Notes under the pieces: model-generated | Seen by the model: the letters and a program-made list of their open reading frames with translations, nothing else | The model's database searches: none | Told to the model about the DNA's origin: nothing | In this document: positions 35,612-46,544 of the stretch, in pieces | Position numbering within the stretch: the first letter of the stretch is position 1 | How the letters are laid out: each line of letters opens with the position of its first letter | Made by a program: the position numbers and the translations under genes | Assembly: GCA_013373205.1 (NCBI GenBank) | Contig: JABXIG010000003.1 | Coordinates: forward strand, 806,001 to 870,000 | DNA: 64,000 nucleotides | From: Methylocystaceae bacterium | Lineage (GTDB): Bacteria > Pseudomonadota > Alphaproteobacteria > Rhodospirillales > Terasakiellaceae | Reading direction: 5' to 3'

Positions 35612-35684
35612 TGATCATTTATCCTTATGAATGCTTTGTCAGATTTGACGACTATGTAGCACAGCGATATGGCTTGGACAACGA

Positions 35685-35717
35685 AAAAGCCCGACCAAAC
35701 AGTGTTTGGCCGGGCTT
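35685..35717 (-). terminator. Intrinsic terminator of the second Liv SBP gene
   Basis: AGCCCG(A)CCAAAC-AGT-GTTTGG(C)CGGGCT forms a 12-base-pair stem with one mismatch; on the minus strand it is followed by a U run. It lies about 22 bases downstream of the stop at 35740. Confidence 0.85.
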
Positions 35718-35739
35718 CTTTCAGGTGGGATGCCTTAGA

Positions 35740-36849
35740 TTATTTTTTGAAATAATCGTATTGGCCATCTTTCCATTCGTAGAAGACATAACCTGGTGCA
35801 GTTACGTCACCTTTGTCGTCAAAGCCGAATTTACCCAATACTGTGCTGAATTCCATAGAAGCCAGTTTTGCACGAACGGGTTCCAAGTCTGTGGATTTTG
35901 CAGCTTCAACAGCTTGTGCCCAAGCTTGGATCGCACCGTATGTGTACAGTGTGTAACCTTCAGGGTTGTAACCTTCTGCTTCAAACGCTTTTACAACACC
36001 AGAAGCTTCTGGGTTTTTACGCGGGTCCGGGCTGAAGGAGAACAGTGTGCCATCGCCAGATTCACCAGCGATAGAAGCAAATTCACCAGAAACCAAAGCA
36101 TCACCGGAAACCAGTGTTGCGTTCAGGCCTTGCTCACGTGCTTGACGGATGATCAGCCCACCTTCTGTGTGGTAACCACCAAGGTAGATCACATCAACAG
36201 CAGCTTGTTTCAGCTTGGAAACCAACGCAGAGTAATCTTTTTCACCAGCTGTAATCGCTTCGTACATTGTTTCTTCAATGCCAGCTTTGTTCAGGTTCAT
36301 CTTAGTTTGGTCAGCCAAACCTTTACCGTAAGCTGTTTTATCATGCAGGATTGCGATTTTCTTGCCCGGGAAGTTTTCTTTCAGGAATTTTGCAGCTTCA
36401 ACACCTTGTTGGTCATCACGGCCACAAACACGCAAAACATTGTCCAGCCCACGCTCTGTGAAGGTTGGGCTTGTAGAAGCTGGTGTGATTTGCAGGATGC
36501 CTTCTTCGTTGTAAACTTCAGAAGCCGGGATGGAAGAACCAGAGCAGAAGTGACCAGCCATGAAGACAACGCCTTCGTTAACCATTTGGTTGGCAACAGC
36601 AACGGCTTGTTTCGGATCACACGCATCGTCGCCGATTTTCAGGACGATTTTTTCACCAAGAACACCGCCAGCAGCGTTAATGTCTTTTACAGCCATCTCG
36701 GCACCTTTGGCCATTTGCTCACCGAAAGATGCATATTGGCCAGTCATCGGACCAGCTGTTGCGATCAGAATGTCAGCTTGGGCAACGCCTGCAGTCAGTG
36801 CGATACCTGCAGCTGCAGCGAACAATGATTTTTTGAAAGTTTTAGTCAT
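35740..36849 (-). CDS. Branched-chain amino acid-type ABC transporter binding protein
   Basis: A 369-residue type I binding protein. It starts at MTKTFKKSLFAAAAG with AGGGAGA ten bases upstream; a signal peptide ends near GVAQA and the mature part opens with DILIATAGPMTGQYASFGEQ. FCSGSSIPASEVYNEEGIL holds the ligand-binding loop. LivJ/LivK-type proteins bind Leu, Ile and Val. It is the last gene downstream of a complete LivHMGF set, separated by a hairpin. Confidence 0.9.
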   Translation of the reverse strand: MTKTFKKSLFAAAAGIALTAGVAQADILIATAGPMTGQYASFGEQMAKGAEMAVKDINAAGGVLGEKIVLKIGDDACDPKQAVAVANQMVNEGVVFMAGHFCSGSSIPASEVYNEEGILQITPASTSPTFTERGLDNVLRVCGRDDQQGVEAAKFLKENFPGKKIAILHDKTAYGKGLADQTKMNLNKAGIEETMYEAITAGEKDYSALVSKLKQAAVDVIYLGGYHTEGGLIIRQAREQGLNATLVSGDALVSGEFASIAGESGDGTLFSFSPDPRKNPEASGVVKAFEAEGYNPEGYTLYTYGAIQAWAQAVEAAKSTDLEPVRAKLASMEFSTVLGKFGFDDKGDVTAPGYVFYEWKDGQYDYFKK

Positions 36850-36908
36850 GTGAGACTGTCTCCCTAGGATTGGGACGGATCTAACCAAATCCGTCAAAAA
36901 AAGACCTT

Positions 36909-36924
36909 TAAGCAGAAATGCTTA
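36909..36924 (-). repeat. Small hairpin before the binding protein gene
   Basis: TAAGCA-GAAA-TGCTTA is a perfect 6-base-pair stem. On the minus strand it lies between the DUF6867-like gene and the SBP start, and the RNA continues into AAGGTC and a seven-U run, so it could act as a weak attenuator. Confidence 0.35.
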
Positions 36925-36976
36925 GGGTCAAACTATGATATTAATATTCAGTGTTAGCAATATTATTTTGAACTTT

Positions 36977-37321
36977 TCAGCCTTTAATTTCTTTCCAGCT
37001 GAAAAGTCCGGCACGTTTATACTGCCAAGGGTATTGAGCAACCATCTTAGATGCCCGTGTGGCAAGATAAGACAGGACTGCAATGACCAGTAAGACGGCC
37101 GTATCTACGATATAGCTTTGCAAGGATAAAAGCGGTCCTTCAAACAAAGCAAAATTCAGAAAACGATCCGCCAGGCCCAGCAGAATAACATAAGGATAAA
37201 GGTGCCACATGGGGCGCCATGTGGCGGCAAGGGCCTGTCCAGTCATATAGGCACAAAAGCCCGCGATCAGACAGGTTAAACCGATAAAGACACCAAGTGA
37301 TACACCTGTAATGGATTCCAT
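36977..37321 (-). CDS. Small membrane protein of the Liv operon (DUF6867-like)
   Basis: A 114-residue protein with three hydrophobic segments and the central block ATWRPMWHLYPYVILLGLADRF. It ends with PWQYKRAGLFSWKEI. Small proteins of this kind occur inside Liv operons of Rhodospirillales-like bacteria; the DUF6867 name is from memory. It lies 12 bases after livF. A role in the transporter is likely by position but unproven. Confidence 0.7.
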   Translation of the reverse strand: MESITGVSLGVFIGLTCLIAGFCAYMTGQALAATWRPMWHLYPYVILLGLADRFLNFALFEGPLLSLQSYIVDTAVLLVIAVLSYLATRASKMVAQYPWQYKRAGLFSWKEIKG

Positions 37322-37333
37322 TTTTCTATCTCC

Positions 37334-38044
37334 TTAATGTCCACCTTCAAGATAGGCCGCGCGGACTTCTTTACTGGCAAGAAGTTCTTCGCCCGTCCCA
37401 CTCATGGTGACTTCCCCATTGACCAAAACATAACCGCGATGGGCCAGTTTCAGGGCGTGGAAAGCGTTTTGCTCAACAAGAAAGACTGTCATTTTTTCTT
37501 TCTCGTTAATCTCTTTAATAATTTCGAAAATTTGGCGCACAACAAGGGGGGCCAAACCAAGTGACGGTTCATCAAGCAACAACATACGCGGTCGGGCCAT
37601 CAATGCGCGCCCGATCGCCAGCATTTGCTGCTCTCCACCAGATAAGGTCCCGCCGCGCTGGTCCAGACGTTCTTGCAAACGTGGGAAAAGCTTATAGACA
37701 CGTTCAAGGTCTTCATCGAAATATTTTGGATCCGTCGTAATCGCACCCATTTGCAGGTTTTCATAAACCGTCATGCGCGAGAAAATACGGCGTCCTTCAG
37801 GTGAAACGGCAATCCCGTTGGACACAATCTGATCCGTCGGTTTTTTGGTGATATCTTCACCTTCAAAGGTCACTGTCCCACTGGATGCCTGTGGCAGACC
37901 GCACATGGTCATCAGGGTTGTCGTCTTACCTGCACCATTGGCACCAATAAGGGTAACGATTTCACCTTCATTGACTTCGATATTGATGCCTTTCAGGGCT
38001 TCAATACTGCCGTAATGGGTATGAACATCTGTGAACTTAAGCAT
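37334..38044 (-). CDS. livF: Branched-chain amino acid ABC transporter ATPase LivF
   Basis: A 236-residue ATPase. Walker A GANGAGKTT, signature LSGGEQQMLAIGRAL and Walker B MLLLDEPSLGLAP are clear. It overlaps livG by one base (TAATG-type junction). Together with LivG it drives the second Liv importer. Confidence 0.94.
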   Translation of the reverse strand: MLKFTDVHTHYGSIEALKGINIEVNEGEIVTLIGANGAGKTTTLMTMCGLPQASSGTVTFEGEDITKKPTDQIVSNGIAVSPEGRRIFSRMTVYENLQMGAITTDPKYFDEDLERVYKLFPRLQERLDQRGGTLSGGEQQMLAIGRALMARPRMLLLDEPSLGLAPLVVRQIFEIIKEINEKEKMTVFLVEQNAFHALKLAHRGYVLVNGEVTMSGTGEELLASKEVRAAYLEGGH

Positions 38045-38919
38045 TAGGCGTTCTCCCCTTCCATGTCCTGTGCCACTTCTGGCGGCAATTCTTCATCTTC
38101 TTCCTCACCAAGATAGGCACGGATAACGGCCGGATCGTTTTTGACATGTTCCGGTGTCCCGTCGGAGATTTTACGACCATAATCCAAAACAACAACATGG
38201 TCGGATACTTCCATCACCATGGACATGTCGTGTTCAATCAACAGAAGTCCGATTTTTTCGACTTCTTTGATATGTTGGAAAAGTTCGTTCATTTCCAAGG
38301 TTTCTTTGGGGTTCAGGCCTGCAGCTGGTTCATCCAGACACAAAGCTTGGGGGCGTGTACACATGGCACGGGCAATTTCCAAGCGGCGTTGGTCACCGTA
38401 AGGAAGGTTGCCTGCGTTCCAGTCAGCCTTGTTATAAAGCCCAACCTGATTCAGCCAGTGTTTTGCAAGTTCCACTGCTTCGGCTTCTGAATGTTTGTAG
38501 TTAGGCAAGCCCAACAGGCCAAAGATAGAAAACCCGGATGCGCGCATTAGATTGTTATGCTGGGCAACCAATAAGTTTTCCAATACGGTCATATTGCCGA
38601 ACAAACGAATGTTCTGGAATGTACGGGCAACACCTGCGACTTGTGGGATACGGAAACCATCCATCTGTTCAAGATAGAATTTTTCCTGCTTGACCGGATG
38701 GTGCAACGTTAAACGGCCTTCTGTTGGTTTATAAAAACCTGTTAAGCAGTTAAAGACTGTTGTTTTGCCCGCCCCGTTCGGACCGATTAAGGCGGTGATT
38801 TGTTCGCGCATGGCAGTGAAGGATAAATCACCAATGGCCACAAGGCCGCCAAAACGCATGGTTAAATGTTCTACTTCCAGCAGTGGAACACCGGAAACTT
38901 CTTGAGATTGATCGCTCAT
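38044..38919 (-). CDS. livG: Branched-chain amino acid ABC transporter ATPase LivG
   Basis: A 291-residue ATPase with Walker [10 protein letters not shown], the LivG insert with [15 protein letters not shown], a signature [13 protein letters not shown] and Walker [13 protein letters not shown]. The C-terminus is extended and acidic ([18 protein letters not shown]), longer than most LivG. It overlaps livM by four bases. Confidence 0.94.
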   Translation of the reverse strand: MSDQSQEVSGVPLLEVEHLTMRFGGLVAIGDLSFTAMREQITALIGPNGAGKTTVFNCLTGFYKPTEGRLTLHHPVKQEKFYLEQMDGFRIPQVAGVARTFQNIRLFGNMTVLENLLVAQHNNLMRASGFSIFGLLGLPNYKHSEAEAVELAKHWLNQVGLYNKADWNAGNLPYGDQRRLEIARAMCTRPQALCLDEPAAGLNPKETLEMNELFQHIKEVEKIGLLLIEHDMSMVMEVSDHVVVLDYGRKISDGTPEHVKNDPAVIRAYLGEEEDEELPPEVAQDMEGENA

Positions 38920-40232
38920 TTCGCTGCTCCCTGTTCGCTAGGATCTTCGTTATGTAACCGGATGGTAGGTGCGCGGTTGGACAGAAGACCACGCGGTTTC
39001 CAAACCATGACGAGGACCATAAGACCCCCAAAGGCCAGCATGCGATATTCCGCAAGCTCACGGAAAATTTCAGGACCAAGAACGAGAAGCAATGAAGCCA
39101 GAACAACACCAACCTGTGATCCCATCCCACCAAGAACAACAATGGCAAGAATGATTGCAGATTCAATGAAGGTGAAGGACTCTGGGCTGATGAAGCCTTG
39201 ACGGGTTGCAAAGAAAGACCCTGCAAAACCGGCAAACATTGCACCAATAGCAAAAGCAGAAAGTTTTGTGTTCGTCGGGTTGATCCCCAAAGAGCGACAA
39301 GCTGTCTCATCTTCACGCAACGCTTCCCAAGCACGACCAACGGGCAATTTACGAATACGTAAGGTGAAAAGGTTGGTAATCAGCGCTAATGCCATAATCA
39401 GGAAGTAGAAGAAGATGAATTTGTTCAGTGATGAATATTCAATCCCCATTAATTCATGGAATGGTGGCAGACCATCTTTGCCCCGCTTGGAAAATTCAGC
39501 CAAACCGAAGAAAGAAGGTTTCGGGATAGACGCAATGCCGTCAGGACCACCAGTGAATTCATACCAGTTCAACAAGATAACCCGGATGATTTCCCCAAAG
39601 CCCAAAGTCACAATGGCGAGATAATCCCCACGTAGTCTAAGGACCGGGAAGCCAAGAATAATCCCGAAGCTAGCAGCAAAAATCCCCGCCATGGGCAGGC
39701 AAATCCAGAATGACAGGTCATATGTTGTGGCCAGCAAGGCATAAGAATATGCACCGACTGCATAAAATGCGACATAACCAAGGTCAAGCAGTCCGGCAAG
39801 ACCAACCACAATATTCAACCCCCAGCCAAGCATCACATAGATGAGCACGTATACAGCCAAATCCAGAGAGTGACGGTTAGCCATCGGTGAGAATGGGAAG
39901 ATAATGGCGGCAGCTAAAAGCAGAACAAGGAGAAGGGTTTTGTTCTTATTGATGATGTGGCCAATGGAGCCAGCCGTATTTCCGGCAGCCTGCCCGATTG
40001 GCGGTAAAAACGTCTTTTGACCGATTGAAATCAGTAAGCGACCAAAAAAGACCACCACAGCTGCAATCAGCACATGATTAAAACGTGGTTCAACCGTAAG
40101 CGTACCATTGAGGTCAAAGGTTTTGAAACCAGCAAGCGGTAAAGCAAGGGCTGCAGCAATCAATGCTGCGATACCTGCTTCTTTTAGCAATGCCAGCATA
40201 TCTAATTTTTGATTTTGTACAGACATTGACAT
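38916..40232 (-). CDS. livM: Branched-chain amino acid ABC transporter permease LivM
   Basis: A 438-residue permease, longer than the 328-residue LivM of the first cluster because of an N-terminal region of about 100 residues with two extra membrane segments. The LivM blocks [14 protein letters not shown] and GLAGLL are present, then a [10 protein letters not shown] coupling loop. It overlaps livH by one base. Confidence 0.93.
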   Translation of the reverse strand: MSMSVQNQKLDMLALLKEAGIAALIAAALALPLAGFKTFDLNGTLTVEPRFNHVLIAAVVVFFGRLLISIGQKTFLPPIGQAAGNTAGSIGHIINKNKTLLLVLLLAAAIIFPFSPMANRHSLDLAVYVLIYVMLGWGLNIVVGLAGLLDLGYVAFYAVGAYSYALLATTYDLSFWICLPMAGIFAASFGIILGFPVLRLRGDYLAIVTLGFGEIIRVILLNWYEFTGGPDGIASIPKPSFFGLAEFSKRGKDGLPPFHELMGIEYSSLNKFIFFYFLIMALALITNLFTLRIRKLPVGRAWEALREDETACRSLGINPTNTKLSAFAIGAMFAGFAGSFFATRQGFISPESFTFIESAIILAIVVLGGMGSQVGVVLASLLLVLGPEIFRELAEYRMLAFGGLMVLVMVWKPRGLLSNRAPTIRLHNEDPSEQGAAK

Positions 40233-41146
40233 TATACCTTCTCGATTTCCGGTTTTCCAAGAAGACCTGTCGGACGGAAGATCAACACCAGAACCAAAAT
40301 AGAGAATGCAGCAACATCCTTATATTCAATGGTGAAATATCCAGACCAGAAGGCTTCAATCAGGCCGATCAGCAATCCGCCAAGCATTGCACCCGGCAAG
40401 GACCCAATCCCACCAAGAACCGCAGCAGTAAAGGCTTTCATACCCGCCAGAAAGCCGATGTAGAAGTCGATAACACCATAATAAAGTGTCACCATCAAAC
40501 CAGCAACAGCAGCCAGTGCGGCGCCCATGACAAAGGTCGTGGAAATAGTTCGATCCACATTGACCCCGATCAGGGCAGCCATGGTGCGGTCTTGTTCCGT
40601 TGCCCGTTGGGCACGCCCCAGAGAAGTTTTGTTAATGATCAAGGTAAAGATGGTCATTAACACGATGGTCAGAATAATGATAAAAATTTGCAAATAGCTA
40701 ATGGTTACGGTAAAGCCATCTTTTTCCATAATTTCAAAACCGCCAGAAATCAGGGCTTGCATCGGTTTAACGCGCGCGCCTTGAAGAACCTGAACAAGGT
40801 TTTGAAGAAAGATGGACATCCCGATTGCTGAAATCAGCGGCGCAAGGCGGAAAGAACCACGAAGTGGTCGATATGCCATACGTTCAATCGTCCAGCCCCA
40901 TATCGATGTGAAGAGCATCGCCATAATAAGGGCAGCAAGAAGCGCCAGAGGAAGCCATACCCCACCAATCATGGTGAGAATGAGGAAGGTGATCATCGAA
41001 ACGAAAGCCCCGATCATATATACCTCGCCATGGGCGAAGTTGATCATGCCGATGATCCCGTAAACCATGGTGTAACCAATTGCGATCAATCCATAGATGG
41101 ATCCCAATGTCACACCATTAATAAGTTGTTGGGTGAAATATTCCAT
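40232..41146 (-). CDS. livH: Branched-chain amino acid ABC transporter permease LivH
   Basis: A 304-residue permease. It opens with [20 protein letters not shown] and [18 protein letters not shown], the LivH family start. The coupling loop [17 protein letters not shown] is present. It is the first gene of the minus-strand operon livH-M-G-F-membrane protein-SBP. Its 5' leader holds the inverted repeat at 41273-41307. Confidence 0.94.
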   Translation of the reverse strand: MEYFTQQLINGVTLGSIYGLIAIGYTMVYGIIGMINFAHGEVYMIGAFVSMITFLILTMIGGVWLPLALLAALIMAMLFTSIWGWTIERMAYRPLRGSFRLAPLISAIGMSIFLQNLVQVLQGARVKPMQALISGGFEIMEKDGFTVTISYLQIFIIILTIVLMTIFTLIINKTSLGRAQRATEQDRTMAALIGVNVDRTISTTFVMGAALAAVAGLMVTLYYGVIDFYIGFLAGMKAFTAAVLGGIGSLPGAMLGGLLIGLIEAFWSGYFTIEYKDVAAFSILVLVLIFRPTGLLGKPEIEKV

Positions 41147-41543
41147 TTGTGCCTTTAGAAGTCTCTCAAAAGTGTCGCAAAAATAGGGCTTCTCAGGATA
41201 GAGAAGTTATTGAAATTGCAGAGCGAAATGTTTTTTATTAAACAATTCCCCACCAGATATGTCCTAACCGAATTTTCCAAGTCTCGAGCCTATGCGAGAT
41301 TGGAAAAAAGAATTATTTGAGCACGATTTATGCCCTTGTCTATTGATTTTGACCCTATCGGAGCACGGGGTGATGTCAAGAAAAATGAAAGCTGTATTGC
41401 ACAGAATGCATGGCTTAAGGAAGAAAGACCGAATTATTGTAAAAAAATTATAATATTTACGGCTGAAATGGGACTTTGTTTCCGATTGTCCTTTTTGTTA
41501 CTGTTGTTATAAAGTTGCGCCGCAGGTCGTAAGCGAATCCAAG
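41147..41543 (-). other. Intergenic leader of the second Liv operon with a long inverted repeat
   Basis: About 400 AT-rich bases without a convincing gene. An imperfect inverted repeat at 41273-41307 pairs TTTTCCAA(G)TCTCG with CGAGATTGGAAAA, 13 base pairs with one bulge, about 127 bases upstream of livH. It lacks a U run on either strand, so it is not a simple terminator and may be an operator or leader hairpin. A 60-codon frame at 41330-41512 shows no ribosome site or family features. Confidence 0.5.
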
Positions 41544-41744
41544 TTATAGGTTTTTCATTTTTTTAGTTAAGATATATTCTAATTTGCGCTGGGCATTATG
41601 TTTCAGTGCGCTTTCCCCCATCTTCACAAGGCCAGTGGCAATTGCCTCAGTTCCTGAATCCGGGTCAATCGCTGCAACGCGGAGGTAATTACCATAGCGG
41701 CGAATTTCAAAATAGACGTGACTAAGTTGGACGCGTTGGGTCAT
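41544..41744 (-). CDS. Small conserved hypothetical protein (DUF6898-like)
   Basis: A 66-residue protein: HVYFEIRRYGNYLRVAAID, then DSGTEAIATG and a charged end RKLEYILTKKMKNL. The pattern of a beta-rich start with TGxEA and a final LEYxLxK resembles a short protein family of Rhodospirillales-like bacteria (name from memory). It lies about 75 bases downstream of the cyclic-nucleotide-binding gene on the same strand. Function unknown. Confidence 0.6.
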   Translation of the reverse strand: MTQRVQLSHVYFEIRRYGNYLRVAAIDPDSGTEAIATGLVKMGESALKHNAQRKLEYILTKKMKNL

Positions 41745-41818
41745 TGTTCAGACAGATGAAAGTTGATGATCTCTACAATTTAGCCAGAATTAACAAAGCG
41801 TCCAGTGCGTTTTTGTTC

Positions 41819-43135
41819 TTATACCGTGCTCGGCAGGCTTTTTTGTAAATTGTTCTGAGACATACCGAGTTGCTGCCAAGATTGAAGATCAAAGTTATCG
41901 TTTGATTTTAAATCGTTGATCAGGGCACGCATGTCCTTACAGCTTTTAATCGACCCGTCAAATTGGTTTTCTTTTGAGCGTTCTGTCAGGTCATCCAACA
42001 CTTCATTGATACGGTCTAATAAATAAAATCGATCAATCGGTTCACCATTAGTCGGATCTAGTTTCTGAATGAGCCAGTTAATTTGTACCATGTGGCGTTC
42101 AATTTTCATGGCATTGAATTTTAAAACAGCTTTTTGCACGGCCGTTTCAACACGCTCTTCACTTATATTACGCGTTAGTTTGGCAACAAAAGTGTTCGGC
42201 GGGCTGAATTGAGGCGCTTCTTTAGCATCATCGCCTTTGAAGCCTGTACGGTCTGGACCCGCATAATCGCGGGTGACAACAAATGTACGTGCCCCGTTTT
42301 GCGAGATTTCCTCAATTTTATTAATGATATCCATCAATGACAGTGGCTTGATTAAGATCTCGTCACATCCTGCATGTCGTAAAGTTTGATGAACTTCTTT
42401 ATCTTGGCTTTCTGTCATGACCAAAATCGTCACAAAAGGGTTTTTACTGGCTTTAGCGTGACGTATATCCTGAATGATGCCGTTTAACTCTTTTAAGCCA
42501 AAGGCGGCATCTAATATGGCAAGGTCATAATGTTTGCGGGTCATTTCCTCTGCAATCTTAAAATGATTGCTTATGTCGCAAATCTCACGAAATCCATGGC
42601 CAAACAGGCTGCTTCTTAATCCATTGCGTGTTTGTCTGTTTGGGTCCGCCAACAAGAAGTTAATTTTTGAAAATCCATTTTTGTTGATTTTTGCCTTTTT
42701 GGTTATGTAAGGACTTTTTAGTTCACTGTCTTGCGTCGCTTGGATTTTTTCATAAAGTGCAACGGTATGATCAGATGTTTTTCGAAGTCGGTTGATAACC
42801 GTTGTGATGAGGGAATGTAAGAAAGGGTCAACACCCTCGAGGCGTCGGTCAAAAGATTCTTTGCTGACAGCTATGGCTTCTACGGGTTCGACAGCAATGA
42901 CAGTGGCAGATCTTGGATTATCACTTACAACAGCCATCTCACCAACGATGCCACCTTTGCTTGCAGTTGCTATAGAAATGTTCTTTCCGCTGGGACCGCG
43001 TTTTGAAATTTTGACGCTGCCTTTTTTAATGATATAGGCACAGTCAGCTTTTTCACCTTCTTTGAAAAGAGGAGTATTCTTGTTGAAGCGAATGACACTG
43101 TATGGTTGGCTCGACACGACACTATTATCCCGCAT
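41819..43135 (-). CDS. Cyclic-nucleotide-binding and receiver domain protein
   Basis: A 438-residue protein. Residues 15-130 form a cNMP-binding domain whose phosphate cassette reads GEMAVVSDNPRSAT (65-78). Residues about 158-275 form a response-regulator receiver: Asp209 in LAILDAAFG is the phosphate acceptor, with Thr241 and Lys263 (LIKPLS). The last 150 residues are helical with no helix-turn-helix, so it is unlikely to bind DNA itself. Two input domains without a known output suggest a scaffold or protein-binding role. A perfect CRP-like palindrome lies about 65 bases upstream of its start. Confidence 0.82.
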   Translation of the reverse strand: MRDNSVVSSQPYSVIRFNKNTPLFKEGEKADCAYIIKKGSVKISKRGPSGKNISIATASKGGIVGEMAVVSDNPRSATVIAVEPVEAIAVSKESFDRRLEGVDPFLHSLITTVINRLRKTSDHTVALYEKIQATQDSELKSPYITKKAKINKNGFSKINFLLADPNRQTRNGLRSSLFGHGFREICDISNHFKIAEEMTRKHYDLAILDAAFGLKELNGIIQDIRHAKASKNPFVTILVMTESQDKEVHQTLRHAGCDEILIKPLSLMDIINKIEEISQNGARTFVVTRDYAGPDRTGFKGDDAKEAPQFSPPNTFVAKLTRNISEERVETAVQKAVLKFNAMKIERHMVQINWLIQKLDPTNGEPIDRFYLLDRINEVLDDLTERSKENQFDGSIKSCKDMRALINDLKSNDNFDLQSWQQLGMSQNNLQKSLPSTV

Positions 43136-43199
43136 AATTAATGGTTAATCATCTTTTTTTGTTGTTTTTTAAAGTAGATATAGATGCCAAAAAATATTT

Positions 43200-43219
43200 G
43201 CTGTGACGGATATCACAGC
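43200..43219. promoter_or_regulatory. CRP/FNR-family binding-site-like palindrome
   Basis: GCTGTGA-CGGATA-TCACAGC is a perfect palindrome with 7-base arms containing TGTGA-N6-TCACA, the CRP consensus. It lies upstream of the cyclic-nucleotide-binding gene (start 43135) and about 380 bases before metY, so the first gene is the better target. Confidence 0.7.
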
Positions 43220-43598
43220 ACCTTTAATATGAGGTAATTGTTTGTTGGTTTTACAACAAAAAATAGATGCGATTTTTTAGAATTTTTATGTTTTGCAAGA
43301 GGTCTCAACGCCAAATGTTTTATTTTTACGAAAATATAAACCTTAGATTGTTTTGAGATGTTGTGGTTGATGGATTCCCTTCTGCGTCATCGGAAATTTG
43401 TCCTGTTTTTAATGAGACACAGTTTTTTTTTAAGTTTTTTGACTTAAACGGATCTCGTTCAATGCTTTTAAGGTATTGCCATATGATATTTCCCTAAAGT
43501 GCCAATCACGCTGTCCCTGTTATCCTACTTGACGTGCATATGGGGAAATGGTCTTTTGGGGTGCAAATTCCAACTATTATGAAATTAAGGATAAGTTC
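43220..43598. other. AT-rich intergenic region upstream of metY
   Basis: About 380 bases, very AT-rich, with no gene. It should hold the metY promoter and perhaps a leader. I looked for a SAM-binding riboswitch and did not find a convincing one. Confidence 0.4.
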
Positions 43599-44891
43599 AT
43601 GTCTGATAAGCAATTGCACCCCGAAACGTTGGCACTTCATGCCGGATATCGCAACGATCCAACAGCGAAATCTGTTGCCGTTCCAATCCATCAGACAACC
43701 TCCTATCAATTTGATAGCGCTGAGCATGCGGCCAATCTTTTTGCATTAAAAGAGTTCGGCAATATTTACTCGCGCATTATGAACCCGACAAACGATGTTT
43801 TGGAACAGCGTCTGGCCGCGCTGGAAGGTGGCGTAGCTGCCCTTTGTGTTTCATCAGGTCAATCTGCAGCAACTTTGGCGATCCTGAACCTATGTAGCGC
43901 AGGCGATAATTTTGTAACTTCGACAGATCTTTATGGTGGGACTTGGAACCTGTTTGCAAATACATTTAAACAAATGGGCATCGAAGCGCGTTTTGTGGAT
44001 CCTAAAGATCCTGAAGCTTTTCGTGCGGCAACAGATGATAAGACCCGTTGCTATTTTGCTGAAACTCTCCCGAACCCTAAATTGAATGTGTTCCCAATCA
44101 AGGAAGTTGCAGACATTGGTCGTGAAATTGGTGTGCCATTAATTGTTGATAACACAGCAGCGCCACTGATTTGTCGTCCGCTTGATCATGGTGCGGCAGT
44201 GGTTATGTATTCCACAACCAAATATATCGCAGGCCATGGGACATCTGTTGGTGGTGTGATCATTGATGGGGGGAATTTTGACTGGGAAGCACAAGGGGAT
44301 CGTTTCCCGACATTGAACCAACCGGATGCTTCTTATCACGGTGCAGTCTGGACAGAAGCGGTAAAACCATTGGGCCCGATTGCGTTCATTATTCGTGCGC
44401 GTGTAACCTTGCTCCGCGACATCGGCAGTGCAAGCAGCCCATTTAATTCATGGCAGATCATCCAAGGGCTGGAAACCCTGCCCCTTCGTATGCGTCAACA
44501 TTGCGAAAATGCTGAGAAAATCGTTTCTTTCCTGCAAGGCCATGACAAGATTTCTTCTGTTAATCATCCTAGTATTCAAGAAGGTGAAGCCAAACGTCGT
44601 GCAGAAACATATTTGAATGGTGGTCATGGCGGCTTAATCGGGATTGAACTGGCAGGTGGTCTGGAAGCCGGACGTACCTTTATTGATTCCCTTGAATTGC
44701 TTTATCACGTTGCAAATATCGGGGATGCGCGCTCGCTTGCTATTCACCCGGCAAGCACCACCCATTCTCAGATGACCGAAGAAGAACAGGTTTCTGCAGG
44801 TGTGACACCAGGGTATGTACGTTTATCAGTCGGTATTGAACATGCAGACGATATTATCGCAGATATCGAACAGGCTTTAGCAAAAGTGTAA
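43599..44891 (+). CDS. metY: O-acetylhomoserine sulfhydrylase (homocysteine synthase)
   Basis: A 430-residue PLP enzyme of the Cys/Met metabolism family. PLP binds the Lys of MYSTTKYIAGHG; the opening LHPETLALHAGYRNDPTAKS and SSGQSAATLAILNL are those of MetY. It makes homocysteine from O-acetylhomoserine and sulfide. The start ATG 43599 follows AAGGA at 8 bases. The neighbouring enzyme of the pathway (MetX) is not in the window. Confidence 0.93.
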   Translation: MSDKQLHPETLALHAGYRNDPTAKSVAVPIHQTTSYQFDSAEHAANLFALKEFGNIYSRIMNPTNDVLEQRLAALEGGVAALCVSSGQSAATLAILNLCSAGDNFVTSTDLYGGTWNLFANTFKQMGIEARFVDPKDPEAFRAATDDKTRCYFAETLPNPKLNVFPIKEVADIGREIGVPLIVDNTAAPLICRPLDHGAAVVMYSTTKYIAGHGTSVGGVIIDGGNFDWEAQGDRFPTLNQPDASYHGAVWTEAVKPLGPIAFIIRARVTLLRDIGSASSPFNSWQIIQGLETLPLRMRQHCENAEKIVSFLQGHDKISSVNHPSIQEGEAKRRAETYLNGGHGGLIGIELAGGLEAGRTFIDSLELLYHVANIGDARSLAIHPASTTHSQMTEEEQVSAGVTPGYVRLSVGIEHADDIIADIEQALAKV

Positions 44892-44912
44892 ACATTGCCA
44901 TAATTTAAGCAT

Positions 44913-45979
<1,067 letters not shown>

Positions 45980-45994
45980 TCAAAATTTAGATAT

Positions 45995-46032
45995 AAAAAA
46001 AGCCGTTGACGGGTCATGTCAGCGGCTTTTTT
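45995..46032. terminator. Bidirectional terminator between hemB and cheW
   Basis: AAAAAAGCCG(T)TGAC pairs with GTCA(G)CGGCTTTTTT, a stem with one mismatch flanked by A and T runs, so it can terminate both convergent genes. Confidence 0.85.
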
Positions 46033-46037
46033 GTTTT

Positions 46038-46544
46038 TTAGGATCCCGTTTTAACAGCCTTATCACCTGTCTGGATGTCCAACATACGATCCACATCTAG
46101 AACCACCATCAACTGGCCATCCAGACGATAGACACCTGAGGCAAATTCGCGCCAGATCGGATCCAGCGTGCTGGGGTTGCGTTCATAATTCTTTTCATCG
46201 AGACTTAGAACCTCGCCCACGGTGTCAACAAGCAGGCTGTAGAGTTCGTTGATATGTTCAACGGTAACGCCCATGCTTTGGCCTTTATCTTCACGCTTGG
46301 GCAGCCCAAGGCGGACACGCACATCAATCACGGTCACGATACGACCGCGCAGGTTGATAGAGCCGGCGACTTCTTTGGGTGCAAGTGGAATAAAAGCAAT
46401 GTGATCCGGCATCAGGATATCCTGAACCTTCAATACCGGAATGCCAAACAGTTGGTCAGCAATTTTGAAAGTTACGTAATCTTCCAACCCATCCCCTTTG
46501 ATCAGGTCAGTTGATTGTCCTTCAGTTGTTACAAGCTGGTTCAT
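46038..46544 (-). CDS. cheW: Chemotaxis coupling protein CheW
   Basis: A 168-residue protein. It reads VTFKIADQLFGIPVLKVQDIL, then LAPKEVAGSINLRGRIVTVIDVRVRLGLP, the CheW core. CheW links MCP receptors to the kinase CheA. No cheA lies nearby; an MCP gene is 7 kb downstream. A single cheW outside an operon is common in Alphaproteobacteria. Confidence 0.93.
   Translation of the reverse strand: MNQLVTTEGQSTDLIKGDGLEDYVTFKIADQLFGIPVLKVQDILMPDHIAFIPLAPKEVAGSINLRGRIVTVIDVRVRLGLPKREDKGQSMGVTVEHINELYSLLVDTVGEVLSLDEKNYERNPSTLDPIWREFASGVYRLDGQLMVVLDVDRMLDIQTGDKAVKTGS

Noticed and set aside
41330-41512. Plus-strand 60-codon frame in the Liv leader
   Set aside because: No ribosome site, low similarity to any pattern, and it lies in a stretch with an inverted repeat.
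43440-43598. Possible SAM-II or similar riboswitch before metY
   Set aside because: I compared the leader with the SAM-II core and found only a GTATTG match, without the paired stem or the CTAAA block in the right place.
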